DNA of 64,000 bases from Antedon bifida (GCA_963402885.1 OY727102.1:3472001-3536000); one strand, 5' to 3'; counted from the stretch's first letter, positions 33,710-46,960 are shown. Notes: generated by a model from the sequence alone, not told the origin. A program made the numbers and translations.

Positions 33710-36287
33710 TGTTGTTTTTTTAACCATTGCAAAAATGTATAATAAATGTCACCAAAAAATAGGTGGTGGTGATATTAATTGTTTTCAATATAATACAGTA
33801 ATACACTTATTTAATTTTATTCTTTATTCTTGCACAAGAAAGCATTCCAACAAATAAGTAGCCTCATTGCCAATTTATCTAGTTATAGATATAAATATTC
33901 TTGGAGTTAAATGAATTAAATATAAAGATCAATTAGGTGACTGCATGCATGTCATGAAGACTGTAAATGCATGCTTGAATAATATGCATGACTTAGTTCT
34001 GTATTAAAAGCTTCATATCATTTTGTAAACCTGAGTGTTCAGTGTTTGTATTAATAATAATAGGCAACTTTCTATTTGCAACGACCTGTATGACTTATGT
34101 AAATTATACGTCAATTTTTCGTCCACTAAATAAATTTTTCGGGACCACCGTGCAGCTACTCCTTCCTATTTTTGACTTAATAAAAGTTGACAAATGTTTT
34201 TTCTTAACCAAAATAAAAGACATGCTATTATTGTAACAATTACTACCGTGTTAACACCAAATCCTTGCCTGGTTTCTTTTACTAGAATACTTTACATCAT
34301 GGAAGAACATGGAAAGACCATGATGTAAAGTATGTTTAATTAATAGAGAGTTTTTGCTTTGGGACGGTAAAATGAAGTTGTCAGTAATCCACCGAGCGTG
34401 ACAGTTATTTTGAGAAACAACAGACGGCGGTCAGCCGCCTCCTGACATAGTCCGCAGACAATGTACACACAGGATTGGTGGGTGTGTTTGAAAAGTTTCT
34501 GCGCTAGCCAGGTAGCTAGGTCCTAGGTTAGCGAAGTTCAAAGGATGAACTTCAAAAACACTTTGTTAAAACCTTAAATTTTGCTCGGTTAAACTGATTA
34601 TAATCTGGGCGCAACAGGGTATACTGGGCTTTCATATACTCAAGCGCATATTAATATTTTGTATAACATATCCTTCTATATCTACCTTTCCCTTTCGTCA
34701 ACCGTACAATGCAAAAGCTTGTATAAAAAAAAAGTATACTACAGTCTTTTTTAAACTTATTTCCAAAGTTTCTTATCATCAGATCCGTCGTGCATGCAAG
34801 CAAAATTACAGTTGTTTTTTTTTAGTTCACATTTGTAGAAAAAAAAACTGTCAACATGCATCCTCTTAGTCTTGCTTCAATTTGTGTGTTTCTTAAAAAT
34901 AAACATATTGTAAGTGAGAAATGGTTTACTGTAACAGACAGCGGAAATGAACGTATGAGGTAAAATAATTGAAGAAGATCATTCCTGTTCAAGGTCACGT
35001 GATATAAATAGGTGACCTAGTTTTTGTGAACAGCATGGAAGCTGTGTCTAGAATAAATAGCTTTTAAAAGGATACTAAAACTTTCTTGAAATGTTGAAAT
35101 AGGGTTCTCAAGTACGGAGGAATAGCCTTAAAAAAACTACAAAGATTTGAATTACGGATATACGGAAATGGAGATAAGTAATGGAAATACACACATGTAA
35201 ATGTAAATATGTATATGTAAATTTATGATTTGGCTTCAAATTATTTTAACAAACCCTTGGTATTGGTAAGAAACAATAATTGTAGATTTAACAGTTATAT
35301 ATTAGCAAGTAAAGGCTGAACACATTGTATTATTGATGGTCGTACAGTAATTGGAAAATGAACACAATTATTATAAGCTAGTGGTCGTAATTAGAACTCA
35401 AATTTATACAGTAATGTCCTAATTGAGACTGAATGCAAATTATGTAATTTATAGCTACTGGTCCTAAAATGAAAACAAATTTTACAGATTCATTTTAATA
35501 CTAATGAGATAAGTTGCTAGAACCAACTAAACAAAATTTTTTTTTTAAACAGGTTAAAAATGGTATTTTAGAACCATATTATTATAGACATGTCTATGGA
35601 ATATTATAATTTCTTGGCATAACCTTTTAAAACTATTTAAAGCATGCGAAATTCACATCATATCTTAATCCAAAAATGATATGATAAATTATTCACACCG
35701 TTTTTCCAAGTATAAATTGTAGCGTTTTTGGTACATGCAAAAGCGAGTCACGTCTACCTGTCTATTTATAGTCTGAAATGCATGAGCACCGAGTGAATTC
35801 AGTATTAATGATAAACTTAGTGTGACCTAACCGCCAAATTTGTTGAGTGGATTTATTACATAACCTGTATTTTAACCATTCACCGTTTGATTTTGTGTAC
35901 TAAAATATCGCACCATTGATTTATTAGATCACCTGTTTATTTTAGACAGCATCGCAGTTTGCTAATGAAAATTGTAATTAGTTTTGAGGAAAACAAAACT
36001 ATTATTTGTCGGAAAGATTTTTTCTAATTCTGTTATGTCATGTTGTTGTTTATCTCAATATCTTGTGGTCTGTTTCTGCTGCATAGCGCTGAATAAACAA
36101 TTTATTAAAACGATATAATTTTTATATATCGACTGCATTTCTGCTAATTTTGTGCTCTCAAATAAGCGTTGTGATGAAAAACTTTAATGCAATGCGCTGA
36201 ATGCAAGATTATTAGCATAGTTAGTTGTGGATGAAATTTGAGCAAAGAATATGAATAACCAGTCAAGATATAAAGAACATTGGCCTA
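33710..36287. other. intergenic; hairpin and one GC-rich patch
   Basis: No gene recognised. A 16-bp perfect-arm hairpin (ATACTTTACATCATGG with its complement) is at 34287-34333. A GC-rich patch at 34380-34540 (GACGGCGGTCAGCCGCC) is open for about 55 codons on the minus strand but has no recognised content. It could be an exon, a promoter or a repeat. Confidence 0.35.
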
Positions 36288-36448
36288 AAACTCTGTCTGC
36301 ACTATCAAACTTTATGTGAAAAAAAAAATGTAATGCGCCCATATATGATGATGATGCCATATCACTACCATATTTAAGCATATCACCACCATATTTGGAT
36401 ACATCACACTTTTTATGTCAAACTAGTTTGATAGTGTAGACAGAACTT
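36288..36448. mobile_element. MITE family copy 6
   Basis: Left end ACTCTGTCTGCACTATCAAA, two internal units (CATATCACTACCATATTTAA and a variant), right end AGTTTGATAGTGTAGACAGA. Nearly full length. Confidence 0.8.
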
Positions 36449-36999
36449 TATTATCAACATATTTTCAACAATTCTTTAAAATGTGTATAACTGAGCACAC
36501 ACACATTGACTGGATTCATTTTTCATATTATTTTAACCTTTGCTCCAACTTGTTAAAATTTTAAAAGTATCACAGACATTTTGGAGGTCCCCTTCTGACC
36601 TCTCTATAGAGATTAACATCATCATCATGTGTTTTCCATCAGAGTGGTTGACAAAAGAACAATAAAGTTTCCTTCTATTGGCAACATAATATCCCAGTGA
36701 TTAATAACGAAAAGGTGTTCATATCCTTATTTCACCTGTGGCACATTACACTTGCTGGAGCACAGAATGTAATGTTGTAAATAAGTACCTATCTACTAAA
36801 TCGATTATTGACGATAAAAACAGTTTGTAAAAGGCTGTACATGTCAAGTTTGAGGTTGATTTTGGCTTGACATTTACAAATTGTGACCCTTTCAGCCCTT
36901 TTCGCTAAACCCATCCCCAACCCCCGAAAAACGACCTAGCCAGGGTAGAAAACGAGTTAAAATGCTTCGAAGTTGATTTTTAGGTTGCTTTGTTGTGTT

Positions 37000-37153
37000 A
37001 AGCTCTTTCAAACTTTATGTGACAAAAAAATGTAATGTGCCCATATATGGACATGATGATGTCATATCACTACCATATTTGGGCATATCACTACCTTATT
37101 TGGGCACATCACACTTTTTTTGTCAACTTAGTTTGATAGTGTAGACAGAGCTT
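37000..37153. mobile_element. MITE family copy 7
   Basis: The left end lacks the GTCTACACTA part (AGCTCTTTCAAACTTTATGT). The internal units and right end (GTTTGATAGTGTAGACAGAG) are well kept. It lies 550 bases from copy 6 in the same orientation. Confidence 0.8.
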
Positions 37154-38123
37154 AGACTGCCTATTATTTGCAGAGACACCTTTTTGTGGTTATCCAAGAA
37201 AAATAGTTATAATTTTATTTTACTCTATGTGCAGATCCACACGTTCGTTTGTGTTATAAAGGTTTTATGATTTTCACCTTTGTTTTATGTGCTGCAGTTT
37301 AAGCTTTGAAATAAATAGGAGACCAAGGCTAATGGTACGATGTAGTAATTCATTTTAAACATTTAATTTTTGGTTTGTCTACCAATTATATTACGCAATT
37401 GTTCTGATAATGAATTTATGATATATTTAATATGACATTTAGGAAAAACCTGAAAAAATGTTGTTAAAAAGAAGCAATTTATTAATTTAAAAGGTTGCTA
37501 CATAAAATTTCTTTCAGGTGTAAAGTGGTTTTTATTATCGATGCAGGTTGATTCATTTGTCTACTTCTGAGGAAACCATAACCACACTATTTGTTTGCGT
37601 ACAGAACAGTTGAAAAACCTGTTTGTTGAACTTTTACAGTATAGGGACTTATTCAGGTCTTGTTATTCTTACTTACCTTTTATTTAACCATGATATTAAA
37701 CTTACTCTCGTTTATGAAAACAGATGTTTTTCTCATTTTAAAAAAAAGTTGTGTTTTTTACATGGTAACACTAACAAATAGCCTTTTGTTAAAAACTAAA
37801 TTATGTTCTGAAAGTGTATAAGGATATTATATAGTACAACGTTCTCGCAAAATTTGGCCGCTAAACAATTTTGAAGGGCCGTGATCGTGGTTAGAGAAAT
37901 TGGAAAAAATGATAATGTTTAGCATAGTAATTAATTTTTGTAAAATAAATTATTCATATTTATGCCTACTATACTTGACATAACAAGTCATCACACCCAA
38001 TAAATTATCAAGCTACCTTGTTTTTTTCTTGTTCATAAAATTGAGGAATTACCGTAATAACATCTGAAAATTCATCATATTGTTTAATGTGACATTGGTT
38101 AGCATGTATTCTTTCAGGTAGCC

Positions 38124-38234
38124 TGTGATATGCCCATATATGGTAGTGATATGACATCATCATGTACATATATGAGCGCATCACATTTTTTGTCACATGA
38201 AGTTTGATTTGATAGTACAGTATAGACAGAGCTT
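38124..38234. mobile_element. MITE family copy 8, 5'-truncated
   Basis: It begins inside the element at GTGATATGCCCATATATGGT and runs to the right end GTATAGACAGAGCTTT, with a small duplication TTTGATTTGATAGT near the end. The open frame on the minus strand is a shadow. Confidence 0.7.
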
Positions 38235-38726
38235 TATGCAACTAATCATACATTTCTTCATGGATAAAGGGCAAAAGCTATAATATTGTCATAATCTTGA
38301 GGAATTTTTCTGATCTGTTACTGATTACTATCAAGGTTGTTGGTGTAAATGAACTTATATGCATTATCAAGTCCTATCTTCATTTTGTACAAGTTACACA
38401 GTTCTACAGTTTTGTTTTTCACTGCCCAATTCATATTCTGTTCGCTTAAGCTGCATTTAAAATAATCATTTGTTATTCTTGTTTGATTAATAATAATAAT
38501 AATAATAAATTAAATTTATACTTAGTAATGTGATAATAACACTATTAGTATTACTCCTGGTGATGCCAGTATTAAGGTGCGATAGTCTAAATTAAATATT
38601 TTAATTTTCAATTTCTGTGATTTTTGCAAGGATTGTGAATAAATATAATTTGTTGATTCTATTCAGTAACCATTTCAATAGTAGTATAATAATATCAAAG
38701 GTTTATTTTGGTGCAATTTTTGTTGA

Positions 38727-38850
38727 CACTCCTTCCTAGACTGAAGCAGTGTGTTCGCATGAGTAAAACATAAACTACTCATTCACACTTCTTCCTAGAC
38801 TAGAGCAGAATGATTGTGTTCGCATGAGTAAACTAACTACTCATTCACTG
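38727..38850. repeat. two-copy direct repeat, 59-64 bp
   Basis: CACTCCTTCCTAGACTGAAG...GTTCGCATGAGTAAA...CTACTCATTCAC is followed at once by CACTTCTTCCTAGACTAGAG with the same remainder. A simple tandem duplication. Confidence 0.75.
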
Positions 38851-39059
38851 AAGAAAACAAGATACTTTGCAGTAAATTGATCTATAAGCTTCGGAAACGA
38901 AGAAGTGTGTTTGACGTGGATGCAAAACGATGAATAAGGATTTGTCACGATTTACCTTTAAACAATTTCCAGCGTTGATAAATGAGAGCTAATACAAACA
39001 TTCACACAAATACCTAACAATAAAACTTTGTCGCCCTCTATATTTTTTGGATAGATTTC

Positions 39060-39240
39060 AGGATTTTACTGAAGATAAGTTTTGTAATAGAATTTTTGTT
39101 GTTAATGCCTTGGGTAGAGGTGAGTGGGAGAACCCCACATTCAATATCTTTCACCCAGCCTATAAAAAGCCTACTTTTAGGCTTTCCAGCCAGGCTAACA
39201 TAGCACCCACTTCTGGGTACCAGAAAGTATTTTTTTTTTT
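39060..39240. repeat. GC-richer segment, probably a repeat
   Basis: The part from GGTGAGTGGGAGAACCCCAC to CTTCTGGGTACCAGAAAG is GC-richer than its surroundings, open in two opposite frames, and ends in a T run at 39229. It looks like an inserted element with a simple-sequence end rather than an exon. The family is not recognised. Confidence 0.3.
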
Positions 39241-40939
39241 TAACACACACCATGAACTTGTTGACACCAATCCATACATCTAGCTACATCCCCACTGTAA
39301 ATATCATTTTGCTATTCTCTATACTGTAATGAAGTACAAATGTTTACTACAAATATGAAAGGAGAATCAGGGTTTTTCCAGATTTTTTTTTGTCAATAGA
39401 AACAAAATTGTAGAGTTTATTCAATCTTTTAAACGCATCTGCTCAATTTTAAAAATAGGTTTAAAGTGAATTAACAAAGAAAAGATAGTGTATACTTTAA
39501 TTTTATTATGCCATATTTTTACTCAGTATTGATTAGGTGATTACTAATAATTCTCTCAAGGTTAAAATCTCAATAAACAAATGTTCTTTCCTTTTATAAC
39601 ATTTTCTTTAAAAAAACAAATGACATAAAACAAATTTTATTGTGATTTTAACAGGTGTTAGAGATAATAGTTACAAATTGATATAATAAGTAGTGAGAGA
39701 AAAAAGGAGTTTTATGTTGTAGTTAAATGTTTGTTTAATTATTAAAATTGTTTTAATAGTTTAAAAGTTACTATATTTCCATCCTTTGTTATTGAGGTAC
39801 TGACCCATGTCACTCGCTTTTAAAATGAAATTGAGACAGGTTGGAGGAGTATTAATAGCCCAGGATTAACAATATATATATATTATACCCATATGAATTA
39901 TTGTTAATTTAGTTAAAATTGGGGATTGGGTTAATAGACCAGCATGCATCAGTACTCAAAATAATCATTTTTTGGTTTTCACTTATGTCAAGAAGCCTGC
40001 AAAAATGTGTGAACACAAAAATAGGCAGTTTGTTTATATTCCAAACAAATATCAACCATAATATCGATCAGAGAAGCCCAACCTAAATGTTTTTTCTCGA
40101 TTTCTGTATCAAAATTGTCGCTTGCAACAGCTAACGCTTTCAATGGTCGTGAAATCGACAACAAAGAATGCTTTTGCTTCGATGAAAACCGACTAAGTTT
40201 TTTTACGGCTATACTCCCTCATTAACCACTAACAATACAATAACTAGCTTTGTCTGTGTGTGTAGGGGCAGGTAATTTTTTAAGCCTATATTGTTAGCTA
40301 GGTTAGTGAACTAACATGTACTCCTCTATGTTTGTATTTCTATTGACACAAAACAATCATCACAAACACTGTTTGCAGATTTTTCTCATAATATCCGATG
40401 TTTGAAAATATATACATGGTATAGAATATACATCTTTTTTCACACACTACAAAAGAATGTATTGTATTTGTTAATTGTCATTAGATATTTATTTAGTACT
40501 TTTTTAATATAATATTAACTTTCAGCTGACAGTTTCTTTGATTCTCATAATTACATCATTGACTTTATAATTATATGCATATTTCAATACCCAATACTCA
40601 TGATGCTTGGCCACAGTCACTGATATTATGCATCTTTCCATACCCGAGACCAATGCGTGGCTAAAGTACAATATTCCCAACATTTTCCGTTTTAGTACGC
40701 CATGAAATACCCATGCTTATATAGATGGCAATATCTTTCTATTTTGTAATAGCGCCCTATCTGTAGTTTGAGGTAATTGTCATAATATTATAGTGCCCTC
40801 TATAGTTTAGCCATGCTTTCAAATATCTTCCCGATGTTTCATTTTTCTGAGTTGGGCGGTCTGGTTCCAGTTCTTTGGTGCCAGCAGCAAGGTCCAGGTC
40901 CTTTGTTTGTAAACAAAACCATAGTGAACATAATATCAC

Positions 40940-41178
40940 AAGATGGAAGCACTCAGAAACTGAGTGAAGTACTTCGTAAAATTTTGCCACAGAGGGTGCT
41001 TGTCGGCCCATGTTAAAAGAATACAAATTTTTCTTTTTTTTATTTGTAAAGTTTTATTAATGAACCGATTTTCTTGAATTTCAATAGGCATGTTCTGTAA
41101 ATATATAGTATACCTATTTAGACCGAAAAATTCAGAATAATAACTTGAAAATTGTAGTCGCTATCGTGGTAAATAACA
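40940..41178 (-). repeat. inverted partner of the repeat at 31313
   Basis: See 31313-31600. The copies lie 9.6 kb apart in opposite orientation. The neighbouring open frames at 40757-41026 (minus) and 40813-41016 (plus) run partly through the repeat and are not supported as genes. Confidence 0.75.
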
Positions 41179-43750
41179 AACAAAGAAATTACTAATATCA
41201 CTGTTGATGTTCGCAACCATTTTTATTATAAATTAAGATACCACTGTCAAGTGCCTTTTGACTGGCCCCGCTATGCCAACTTTTCTACTGGTACTGTAAA
41301 ATGCTATTTATAGATAGTAGGACTTTCTTTCAACTATGTAACATTGACTACAGGACAGTGGGAAAAATATGTAATTAAATAGTATTGTGATACTAACTCC
41401 GTCTCATTCACTAGATATAATTTTATATTTCAACCTGAATGGAAGATAAAAAGAACTGAACTTAATTAATGTCAATGCACATCCTTCAACCATATCTCTA
41501 TGGTTTGTCAGATGACTTTTGTGCATCTTAACAAAATAATATTTAGAATTGAATACTGTATATTTATAATCCTGTTTCTTTTAGTCGGATTTCTGCTAAA
41601 AGCAAACAACAGTGGTTTCCGCATTTATTTGTATAATTTCCCAAGGCATATTGTTCAGGAGGATTTTTTTATTGGAGATGGGGAGTTTTTTTTTGGGGGG
41701 GGGGGGGATAGAATAGTCCATATATACTCAAAAACGCTCACTCGATATACAAAAAAAATAATATTAAAAAGCTGACCTTGAGGTAACTACTGTAATGTTT
41801 TGATCACTTTAGCGCATTGAATTTTGGGTAATCATAATGACCACTCATTGATTTAAAAATTTTTTTGGCGAGCGTAAACTTAGCAGGAATATGGTCAGTG
41901 TATGATTATATTTCTTAATATCATTAAATAAAAAATTATGCATCAGAATATGCACTTGGAAATTTGCCATATTTATTGAATTGATGGATTTAAACAGCCT
42001 GAATTGCCAAAATACAATGTAAAGTACTTAATGCTATACACCACCCCCTTTCCAATTAATTAGTAAATCCAAAATCGAAATTGATATTCATTTAAACTAA
42101 ATTAAACACTCAGTTACACAAACTAAATAACATTCAGTATTACCACTGGCTATTTTCTTGTAAATAAGCTCAATTGTTTAGGCCTATAGTCTCGAATTTT
42201 ATTGTTTTTCACAGTTTTAATCTGAGATCTTTAAACTTGGGAAATTATATACTTAAAATCATTTATGTTTAATCATAGTCTTTCACTGTTGTTATCAAGC
42301 GGAGCTAATACTAATTAACGAATAAAAGATATTATAATATCTTGATCACACTTGTGAGAATTTTATTTTTTTGCCACAGGGCTAGTTCACAGGTTGGATT
42401 ACCCATTCATATAATTGTTCTTGTGTTAATATATTAATCAAACAAATGATTATAAAACTAAAAAACACAACTAATTTAAAGTTCATTGTTTGATTAGTTG
42501 GAGGTGACCTTGCACTGAGTGTAAATAATGCATGACCCTTCCTGCCTCAGGGAAATCCCAAACTGTAGGTCTTTTGAATTTATACATTTTCAGTCAATCA
42601 ACCAAGTTGCAAACTACATATTGCAAGTAAAGTACTGCAAGCATGCAATGAATACTGCAGTAAAGGCATATACTATTTTACTTTGTTACCTCTTTTTACT
42701 GTCTACTTGACATTTCATAATAATTCCATACGTTTTGAAAATTACTTCCAAGTTCTAATCCAATAACAATCATTGCTTCAGCAATCTTACTTCTTGTGAA
42801 CATCAATGTCTGGGGAACACTAAGGGATTGTAATCCAGTTTGAGAGCTAGACTAACCATTAGCCTTGTGATGCTGGAATGCGCGATTCTGCTCAACCGAC
42901 CGGGATCAGTTATACCAAAAGTTAGCGATTTTTTACTTTCAATTCTGGTTATATATATCAGGAATCGCAGATGTAACATATATTGCTAATACCAATTACA
43001 TTCATTTCCAGCCCTAGGCCTAATAAACATTATTTATTGTTTTTACATTGCTGAGTACTACATAATTCATTTATGATCACCAGCAGTAACTCTTTCGTTA
43101 TAGATTAGTTTAGGGTCGACCATCCCTCTCTCTCTCTCTCCCTGGATCTGCTAAATGTACGTATTCGGTTCACACATCTGTGTTGGGCTTGATCATGGTC
43201 TCACTCTATTAACAAATAAATAAATAATAATGATCTTATATAAAATTGTTCAATTCAGATAAAACTCAAATTTGAAAATATAATATATATTGTTTATGTG
43301 TATACATTATAAACAAATAATAGTTTAAACCTTGGAAATATAATAGGCATCTTAGTATATGCTAAATTTAACTTAAAACGTTAATGCAGGAATCAGAGCA
43401 GAAAGTTTTTTTTCTTATTAAACATCTGTGGGTTGGGCTTTGTTCCATAATAAAAGGTTTTTTTGGTAAAACAGGTTGAAATATAGGTGACAAAAAACAT
43501 GAAAGGATAATGGATTAAGAATTTGAAATAAAAACAGAAAAATAGCTTTGCACTATTTACTTCCTTTGACCCTATAATTCTTGATATCAAAAGTATAATT
43601 TTTTACGCAACGTATCAGAGTAGTGTTTCCGGATATTAGATATTATATAATGAAATGATGTCTAAACTTAATTTGATTATGACTGATGCTTTTTTGACAC
43701 CTTTGTGTATCAGGTAGTTTAATCTATCCCAAGTTCAAACAGATTCAGAT
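41179..43750. other. no gene seen; T/G and CT runs
   Basis: AT-rich DNA without recognisable exons. A run of about ten T followed by 13 G is at 41685-41707, and a short (CT)n tract lies near 43125-43142. Confidence 0.45.
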
Positions 43751-43751
43751 C

Positions 43752-43848
43752 TGGCCAAATATGGTAGTGATATGCCCAAATATGGTACTGATATGCCCAA
43801 ATATGGTACTGATATGACATTATCATGTCCATATATGGGCACATCCTC
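43752..43848. mobile_element. MITE family copy 9, core only
   Basis: Three inverted 21-bp units (CCAAATATGGTAGTGATATG and two copies with ACTGATATG), then the central TGTCCATATATGGGCACATC. Both terminal repeats are missing. Confidence 0.7.
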
Positions 43849-43962
43849 CACGATTATACACATTTTTCCTACTGCATGCATCCATACACATGGATTATCA
43901 TAATGACAGCAATTTTGCTGGGAATGGTTTAAACCACATTTAAAAACCACCCCTGAGTGGGG

Positions 43963-44197
43963 TAAAGGTAAAGGTGAGTCCCGTGTTCATTCTGAACGTA
44001 GGGGAATGAGCTGTTAGGAGCTCATTGTACTAAGCCTCGGCATTATGTGGTAGTTCCTTTCCACGCCGCCTTTTTCTCCCTAGCATTTTCAACCAGGTAC
44101 TCATTTACAGCTTAAGTGGACTGGGAGTTGTCGGGAATTGAACCCGGATCTCTCTGTATGACAGTCAAGTGTCCTAACCACTCGGCTACCCAACTCC
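43963..44197 (-). mobile_element. SINE with tRNA head and 11-bp target-site duplication
   Basis: On the minus strand the tRNA-like head spans 44197-44124: acceptor halves GGAGTTG and CAACTCC pair perfectly, then TAGCCGAGTGGTTAGGAC (A box) and CGGGTTCAATTCCCG (T arm). The anticodon arm is degenerate, so it is not a tRNA gene. A body of about 160 bases with AAATGAGTACCTGGTTG follows, ending in a CTTTAC-type simple tail. CCTGAGTGGGG occurs on both sides (43952-43962 and 44196-44206), a clear target-site duplication. Confidence 0.85.
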
Positions 44198-44712
44198 TGA
44201 GTGGGGAAGGGGATTGGTATAAACTCTGTTACGTTACCTTGATATGATTGTATATTATGGTAACTCAAAGTGTACATGAAAAAAATGTCTCAATACTGTT
44301 TTTTTTCTGTTGTGGCCAATACATGGTTTTATCGTGCCGTATATATAACACAAATCTGTGTATTATACTTTATCCAGATCATGAAGAATCATTGATTGCA
44401 GATCAATATATATAAATTTGACAGGCAAAAGAAATTCTAAATCGCTCAGTGATATACTAGAAGTTAATTTATGTATCTAGCATTTCACACATCAATCAGT
44501 AATAGTAGTTAAATTTCATTTAACTGGGACAAAAAATATATTCAAAAAGTGTGTTTAATTGTCTAATGATTAATTCTAGCTACCTTGACCTACTCTACTT
44601 GTTTTTACTTTGCCAGTTTTTCTTGTTTATTATTACTAACTAGTTCCCTATGGGCAATTATTGTTTCATTGTTGTGTTCTAATTACCTACTAGATTATTA
44701 TTTTCTAAGGAA

Positions 44713-45215
44713 GGTATTAAGGCTGTGTCCACATGGTATCTAATCTGAAGCAATGTTGTGCACAGTTTAGTTGTTATTAATAACATAATTATAGAAGGCT
44801 CTTGACGGTATTAAGGCTGTGTTTACATGGTATCTAATCAAGCAATGTTGTGCACAGTTACTGAATTTAGTTGTTATTAAATAACATAATTATAGAAGGC
44901 TCTTGACGGTATTAAGGCTGTGTTTACATGGTATCTAATCTGAGGCAATGTTGTGCACTACTGAATACAGTTGTTATTTAATTAGAGGCTTCTGAAAGTA
45001 TAAGGGTGTGTTCACATGGTATCTAATCTGAAGCGATGTTGTGACTACTGAATACAGTTATTTAATTAGAGGCTTCTGAAGGTATTAAGGCTGTGTTCAC
45101 ATGGTATCTAATATGAGGCAATGTTGTGCACTACTGAATACAGTTATTTAATTAGAGGCTTCTGAAGGTATTAAGGCTGTGTTCACATGGTATCTAATCT
45201 GAAGCGATACCATTT
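44713..45215. repeat. tandem repeat, about 5.4 copies of 84-101 bp
   Basis: Units start at about 44713, 44807, 44908, 44997, 45081 and 45177 with GGTATTAAGGCTGTGT and share CACATGGTATCTAATCTGA, AATGTTGTGCAC and TTAGAGGCTTCTGAA. Unit length varies through internal deletions. Non-coding. Confidence 0.85.
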
Positions 45216-45636
45216 GTGCAATTAATTAACAATTGTGAGAGAAAATATAATCTTTGAAATTCATCTTTTACTTTTGAAATAATTCAAACATCGAATTAAT
45301 GTTTATGTGAATCCTCTTGGCAGATGTACTTAACCCTGTAATTTATTTCTTAATTCCCATTGGATATTTGAAAATTAGGTCATGTGATCTATTGATTTGA
45401 CTGCATTCCGCAAATTATGTTTCCAAGTAGTGCACTATATTCTGGTTAAATGCCTTTTACCATGGGCAATTTAACCTATACCTTCTTTTCTACTGATTAC
45501 TAATTTCTTGGCAACAGAAATGAGACAAATTTTAAAATAACTGGTTCTAAATGGAATTTTCAAAATAATGGTTTAAAAAAACATTCAATTGATTGAATGC
45601 CAGTTGGAATACCATTTTAACAGTATTTTTTGTAAG

Positions 45637-45945
45637 GGCGTGTGGCGCATTGTGTTGGACGTTCGACTACTGATCGTGAGATCGAGGTTCGAATCCAACT
45701 CTCGCCGCATTGCTTGTATCCTTAGGGCGAGTCCTTACTTACGGTAGTCTCTCTCCACCCAGGGGTATAAATGGGAACCCGTTTAGATCAAGAAACAACT
45801 TTGCGCTGATTACTAACTGCATTATGGGAGTATGTTTCCATACGTGTTTGATCCAAAAAAATGACTGGGGTAATTATGTTCAGCGCTTAGAGGTTTCACA
45901 ACATTAGGCACTATATAAATCCAGGATATTATTAATATTTTGAAA
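45637..45945 (+). mobile_element. full-length tRNA-derived SINE
   Basis: Head: GCGTGTGGCGCATTGTGTTG (A box) and CGAGGTTCGAATCCAACTC (B box). Body: CTCTCCACCCAGGGGTATAA, GGGAGTATGTTTCCATACGT, ACTGGGGTAATTATG. Tail: GGCACTATATAAATCCAGGA and ATATTATT. The minus-strand element at 5825-6082 is a truncated copy of the same family. The tail matches the 3' end of the LINE at 46627-46960, and the open frame inside is a shadow. Confidence 0.85.
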
Positions 45946-46626
45946 CAATAGCTGCAAAGCAGAAAAAAAGTCATTTGATTGAACCAACTTGACCACAAGT
46001 CGATTACCAAAATGTCTGACCTTCTGAGCGCATCATATTTTTAGTAATGATGACATTTAAATTTAGATATTTTGTTTTTCAAGCGTATGTATATACAGTA
46101 ATAGCAGAAATTCTGTCAGTCTATCTATAAAGAAAATAAACGGTTATTTAGAATTATGCAGCAGAAACCAATTATATGTGACTATGGTGAAATAAATTAA
46201 TTCTCTCCATGATGTGATGTTGTTCTGACCTTGGCTCTGATCCTATTTTGATATGAATATGAACTGCACACTAATTGGTGGAAGTATGACATAGAAACAT
46301 CCCATGCTGGCCTGCTAACAAGATACATACACTCTCTGCATTCCTATCCCAGTTGAGCACAGTGGACTGTCAAGGAGGTACTGTCAATATTACTATATTA
46401 GTTACCACACAATTTCATGCATACTATTTTTAAATAAGTTCAGTTGAAAAAAAAAAATCTTTGAATAAAGCCTGTAGATCATATTTCTACTATGGAAAGG
46501 TCATTATTATTACTACTGTACTGTACTGTGGAAGGTGGCCGGCTTTATATAAACATGCAAATTTGCAAGGTTCAGTATCCAGGAACTGAATGGGAGATAC
46601 AGTATACTGTAGGTTTCAGTGGCATC

Positions 46627-46960
46627 ATAATAATAATAATAATAAATGAAAATTTATATAGCGCCGGTATCCTCCACCCATGTGGCGCTCATGGCGCTTT
46701 GTGCATTAACAACGTGCGAGAACATCAGCGAATAGCGACGTCTTTAGGTTGGTCTTGAAACTGTTTAGACTAGTCGAGCATTTAACTGTTGCTGGTAAGC
46801 TGTTCCATACACTTGCGGCCGCAACGTAAAAAGATCTCTGACCCCACTGATTTTTCGCTCTACGCTCTTGAAGAAGGTTTTGTGCCAAAGACCTCTATCA
46901 ATTTGGGATGACCTACGACCTACGCATATTGTGCCATTGGTCATCTCCTGCACTTAGAAT
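46627..46960 (-). mobile_element. 5'-truncated LINE (non-LTR retrotransposon) 3' end
   Basis: Minus strand: a reading frame from about 46953 to 46706 ends with WGQRSFYVAAASVWNSLPAT followed by SLNSFKTNLKTSLF, the conserved C-terminal motif after the reverse transcriptase in CR1/L2-type and related LINEs. A short 3' UTR with GGCGCTATATAAATTTTCAT and an (ATT)n tail at 46629-46650 follows. Only the last 80 or so codons remain, and two overlapping frames show at least one frameshift. It is dead. Its 3' end is shared with the SINE at 45637. Confidence 0.8.

Noticed and set aside
35010-35075. A promoter with CACGTG and TATAAAT followed by ATG.
   Set aside because: The frame closes after 11 codons and no downstream exon was found; the motif match is likely chance.
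40757-41026. A peptide MYSFNMGR... similar to one at 31498.
   Set aside because: Both run through the dispersed repeat; similarity extends outside the frames and stops interrupt them at different places.
44124-44197. A functional tRNA gene on the minus strand.
   Set aside because: The acceptor stem is perfect but the anticodon arm does not form, extra bases follow the acceptor, and a target-site duplication marks it as a SINE head.
45710-45907. Similar 65- and 77-codon peptides here and at 5824-6057.
   Set aside because: The similarity comes from two copies of one SINE; the frames have no start or context of their own.
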